A stretch of 7,201 bases of DNA, from NCBI GenBank assembly GCA_015711895.1, contig JACVJH010000001.1:1-7201 (forward strand). The letters are read 5' to 3'. The notes under the pieces were generated by a model. The model was not told the DNA's origin, made no database searches, and saw nothing but the letters and a program-made list of their open reading frames with translations. The translations under genes were made by a program, and so were the position numbers. Every line of letters starts with the position of its first letter. Within the stretch, counting starts at the first letter, position 1. The stretch comes from Candidatus Solincola tengchongensis. Its GTDB lineage: Bacteria > Actinomycetota > Geothermincolia > Geothermincolales > RBG-13-55-18. Shown piece by piece: positions 5,981 through 7,201 of this stretch.

Positions 5981-7014
5981 GAATCCCTGTCCCCTCGCCT
6001 CGTCAATTTAAGTATCCTGTCCGCCCCAAGCTCCTTTACCTCCTCCGTTGAAGTCACAAGTACCTGCCACCTTCGCTTAAGACTTTCAGCGAGTCTCATT
6101 CGGTTCCTGGAATCCAACTCAGAGAAGCAATCGTCTAGAAGAAGGACCACCTCTTTTCCCGTCAACTCTTCCATTATCCTGGTTTGTGCCAACTTGCACG
6201 CCAGGCAGAACATCTTCTGTTCCCCCTGTGATCCCTCCCTACGTATATTCCTTCCGTTTAGATAGAACAGGATCTCGTCCCTGTGAGGGCCGGAGAGGCT
6301 CACCCCCCGTCTTATCTCCGCCTCCCTTAACCTTCTTATCCTACGCAGGTTCTCCTCTTCACTTTCCGAGGAGAAGGACGAATAATATTTGATCTCCACC
6401 TCCCCCATCCCCCACTCCCTCAATACTTCCTCCAGTGAGTGGGACAATATACGGAGGGCTTCTCTCCTTTCCTTCACTATCTCCATACCCTGCCTCACCA
6501 GCAGGATATCCCAGCTCTCCACGTCGCTAGCCCTCCAACTCTCCTTTTTTGCTATTTTCAAGGCATGGTTCCTCTGCCTCAACACCCTGCTGTAGTCCCT
6601 TAACAACTCTAAATATGCCGGTTTTGTTCCTCTTATGACATCATCGATGAACCTCCTCCTCTGTTCCGGATTTCCTTTCACTAGAAAGACGTCATCAGGA
6701 ACGAAGGCCACCGCTCTTATATTCTCAAATCTTTTCCTTCGCGTTTCTTCTCCTTTCCTTATGACTACCCTTCCTTCCCCCTCCACGTTTCCGGATACCT
6801 TTCCCTCGACCATCCCTTCGTCAGAACCGTTTCTTATCATCTCCTGTGCATCCGCACCTTTCAGCGACCTCCCCTCCAATAAGAAAAAAATGGCCTCGAG
6901 AAGATTGGTCTTCCCGACGCCGTTTTCACCTAAGACGAGGTTCAAGCCTGGTCCGAGGTTTATCGTATATTCATCGTAATTCCTGAAGTTGTTCAGCCTT
7001 ACTGTGACCAGCAA
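5977..7014 (-). CDS. recF: DNA replication and repair protein RecF
   Basis: RecF is an SMC-like ABC ATPase that binds gapped DNA and, with RecO and RecR, helps load RecA at stalled forks. The 345-residue product is within the usual family range of about 350-370. Visible motifs are the N-terminal LNNFRNY strand (7-13), Walker A GENGVGKTN (29-37), the FVPDDVFLVKG and EQRRRFIDD segment (104-125), the ABC signature GSQGEQK (261-267), and Walker B plus D-loop VVLLLDDCFSELD (289-301). The start is a TTG at 7014-7012. An in-frame TAG, which is also the dnaN stop, lies six bases upstream, so no earlier start is possible. AAGGA at 7027-7023 is a ribosome binding site with an 8-base spacer. The TGA stop overlaps a downstream ATG as ATGA. 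Confidence 0.96.
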   Translation of the reverse strand: MLVTVRLNNFRNYDEYTINLGPGLNLVLGENGVGKTNLLEAIFFLLEGRSLKGADAQEMIRNGSDEGMVEGKVSGNVEGEGRVVIRKGEETRRKRFENIRAVAFVPDDVFLVKGNPEQRRRFIDDVIRGTKPAYLELLRDYSRVLRQRNHALKIAKKESWRASDVESWDILLVRQGMEIVKERREALRILSHSLEEVLREWGMGEVEIKYYSSFSSESEEENLRRIRRLREAEIRRGVSLSGPHRDEILFYLNGRNIRREGSQGEQKMFCLACKLAQTRIMEELTGKEVVLLLDDCFSELDSRNRMRLAESLKRRWQVLVTSTEEVKELGADRILKLTRRGDRDS

Positions 7015-7017
7015 TTC

Positions 7018-7201
7018 CTAGATCCTTATCGGCATTATTATATATATAAAATCCTCCTTGTCCTTCTCTTTTATAACCCCGGGTTTCAGAGGCTCGTTTA
7101 TCCCAATGACCACCACCTCCCCTTCTACCGAGGTAACTCCGTCCTCAAGAAACTTCCCGTTAAAGGCTATAGTCACGGCCTCCCCCTCGTAATCGATGGG
7201 G
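7018..7201 (-). CDS. dnaN: DNA polymerase III sliding clamp (beta subunit), C-terminal end
   Basis: This is the last 60 codons plus a TAG stop of the beta sliding clamp, the ring that tethers DNA polymerase III and other factors to DNA. Manual translation of the minus strand gives a segment beginning PIDYEGEAVTIAFNGKFLED, which matches the start of clamp domain III. It ends IIMPIRI, the clamp's terminal MPxRx peptide that forms part of the pocket bound by client proteins. The rest of the gene runs off the window beyond 7201. The stop lies three bases before the recF start codon, so the two genes are very probably co-transcribed. A run of alternating A/T at 7040-7050 is simply the FIYII codons. 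Identification rests on the characteristic C-terminus and on the recF neighbour. Confidence 0.95.
   Translation of the reverse strand, partial: PIDYEGEAVTIAFNGKFLEDGVTSVEGEVVVIGINEPLKPGVIKEKDKEDFIYIIMPIRI

Noticed and set aside
7081..7110. DnaA-box-like TTATCCC motifs (also near 1398)
   Set aside because: They match TTATCCACA at too few positions, are isolated and lie inside coding sequence. An origin is probably nearby beyond dnaN/dnaA but is not in this window.

Overview
All genes in this window lie on the minus strand, so transcription runs from position 7201 towards position 1. The order is the classic replication-origin neighbourhood, dnaN (C-terminal end only) > recF > dciA (DUF721) > gyrB > gyrA. 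It continues without a break into an RNA-repair pair, archease > rtcB (N-terminal end only). The window is almost entirely coding. The only spacers are 154 bases (recF-dciA), 109 bases (dciA-gyrB), 42 bases (gyrB-gyrA) and 218 bases (archease-rtcB). I see no tRNA, rRNA, CRISPR array, transposon or DnaA-box cluster.

Organism: a bacterium, since it has a beta clamp, RecF, DciA and gyrase. GyrB is the short form of about 640 residues without the proteobacterial insertion. DciA sits between recF and gyrB. Ribosome binding sites are strong and purine-rich. AGG (Arg) and ATA (Ile) codons are frequent beside a moderately high GC content. This fits a deep-branching Gram-positive or actinobacterial-type lineage, possibly thermophilic. 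The lineage is an inference and is not fixed by the sequence.

Region 7201-5977 holds the end of the sliding clamp gene and recF, separated by three bases. Region 5976-5435 holds dciA and its flanks. The spacer just upstream of gyrB carries an extended -10 promoter, whose -35 region lies inside a near-consensus parS (ParB) palindrome. Region 5434-998 is gyrB and gyrA, the two subunits of DNA gyrase. Region 1001-585 is archease, which starts at a CTG overlapping the gyrA stop codon (CTGA). Region 584-367 has no convincing gene but can fold into two sizeable hairpins and may be a structured leader RNA of rtcB. Region 366-1 is the first 122 residues of the RNA ligase RtcB.

Functionally, DnaN, RecF, DciA and GyrBA serve replication, gap repair, helicase loading and supercoiling. 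The candidate parS site would add chromosome segregation to the same locus. Archease and RtcB form an RNA ligation module apparently carried on the gyrase transcript. The observations most worth checking are the parS/promoter overlap, the CTG start with stop-start overlap of archease, and the structured spacer before rtcB.
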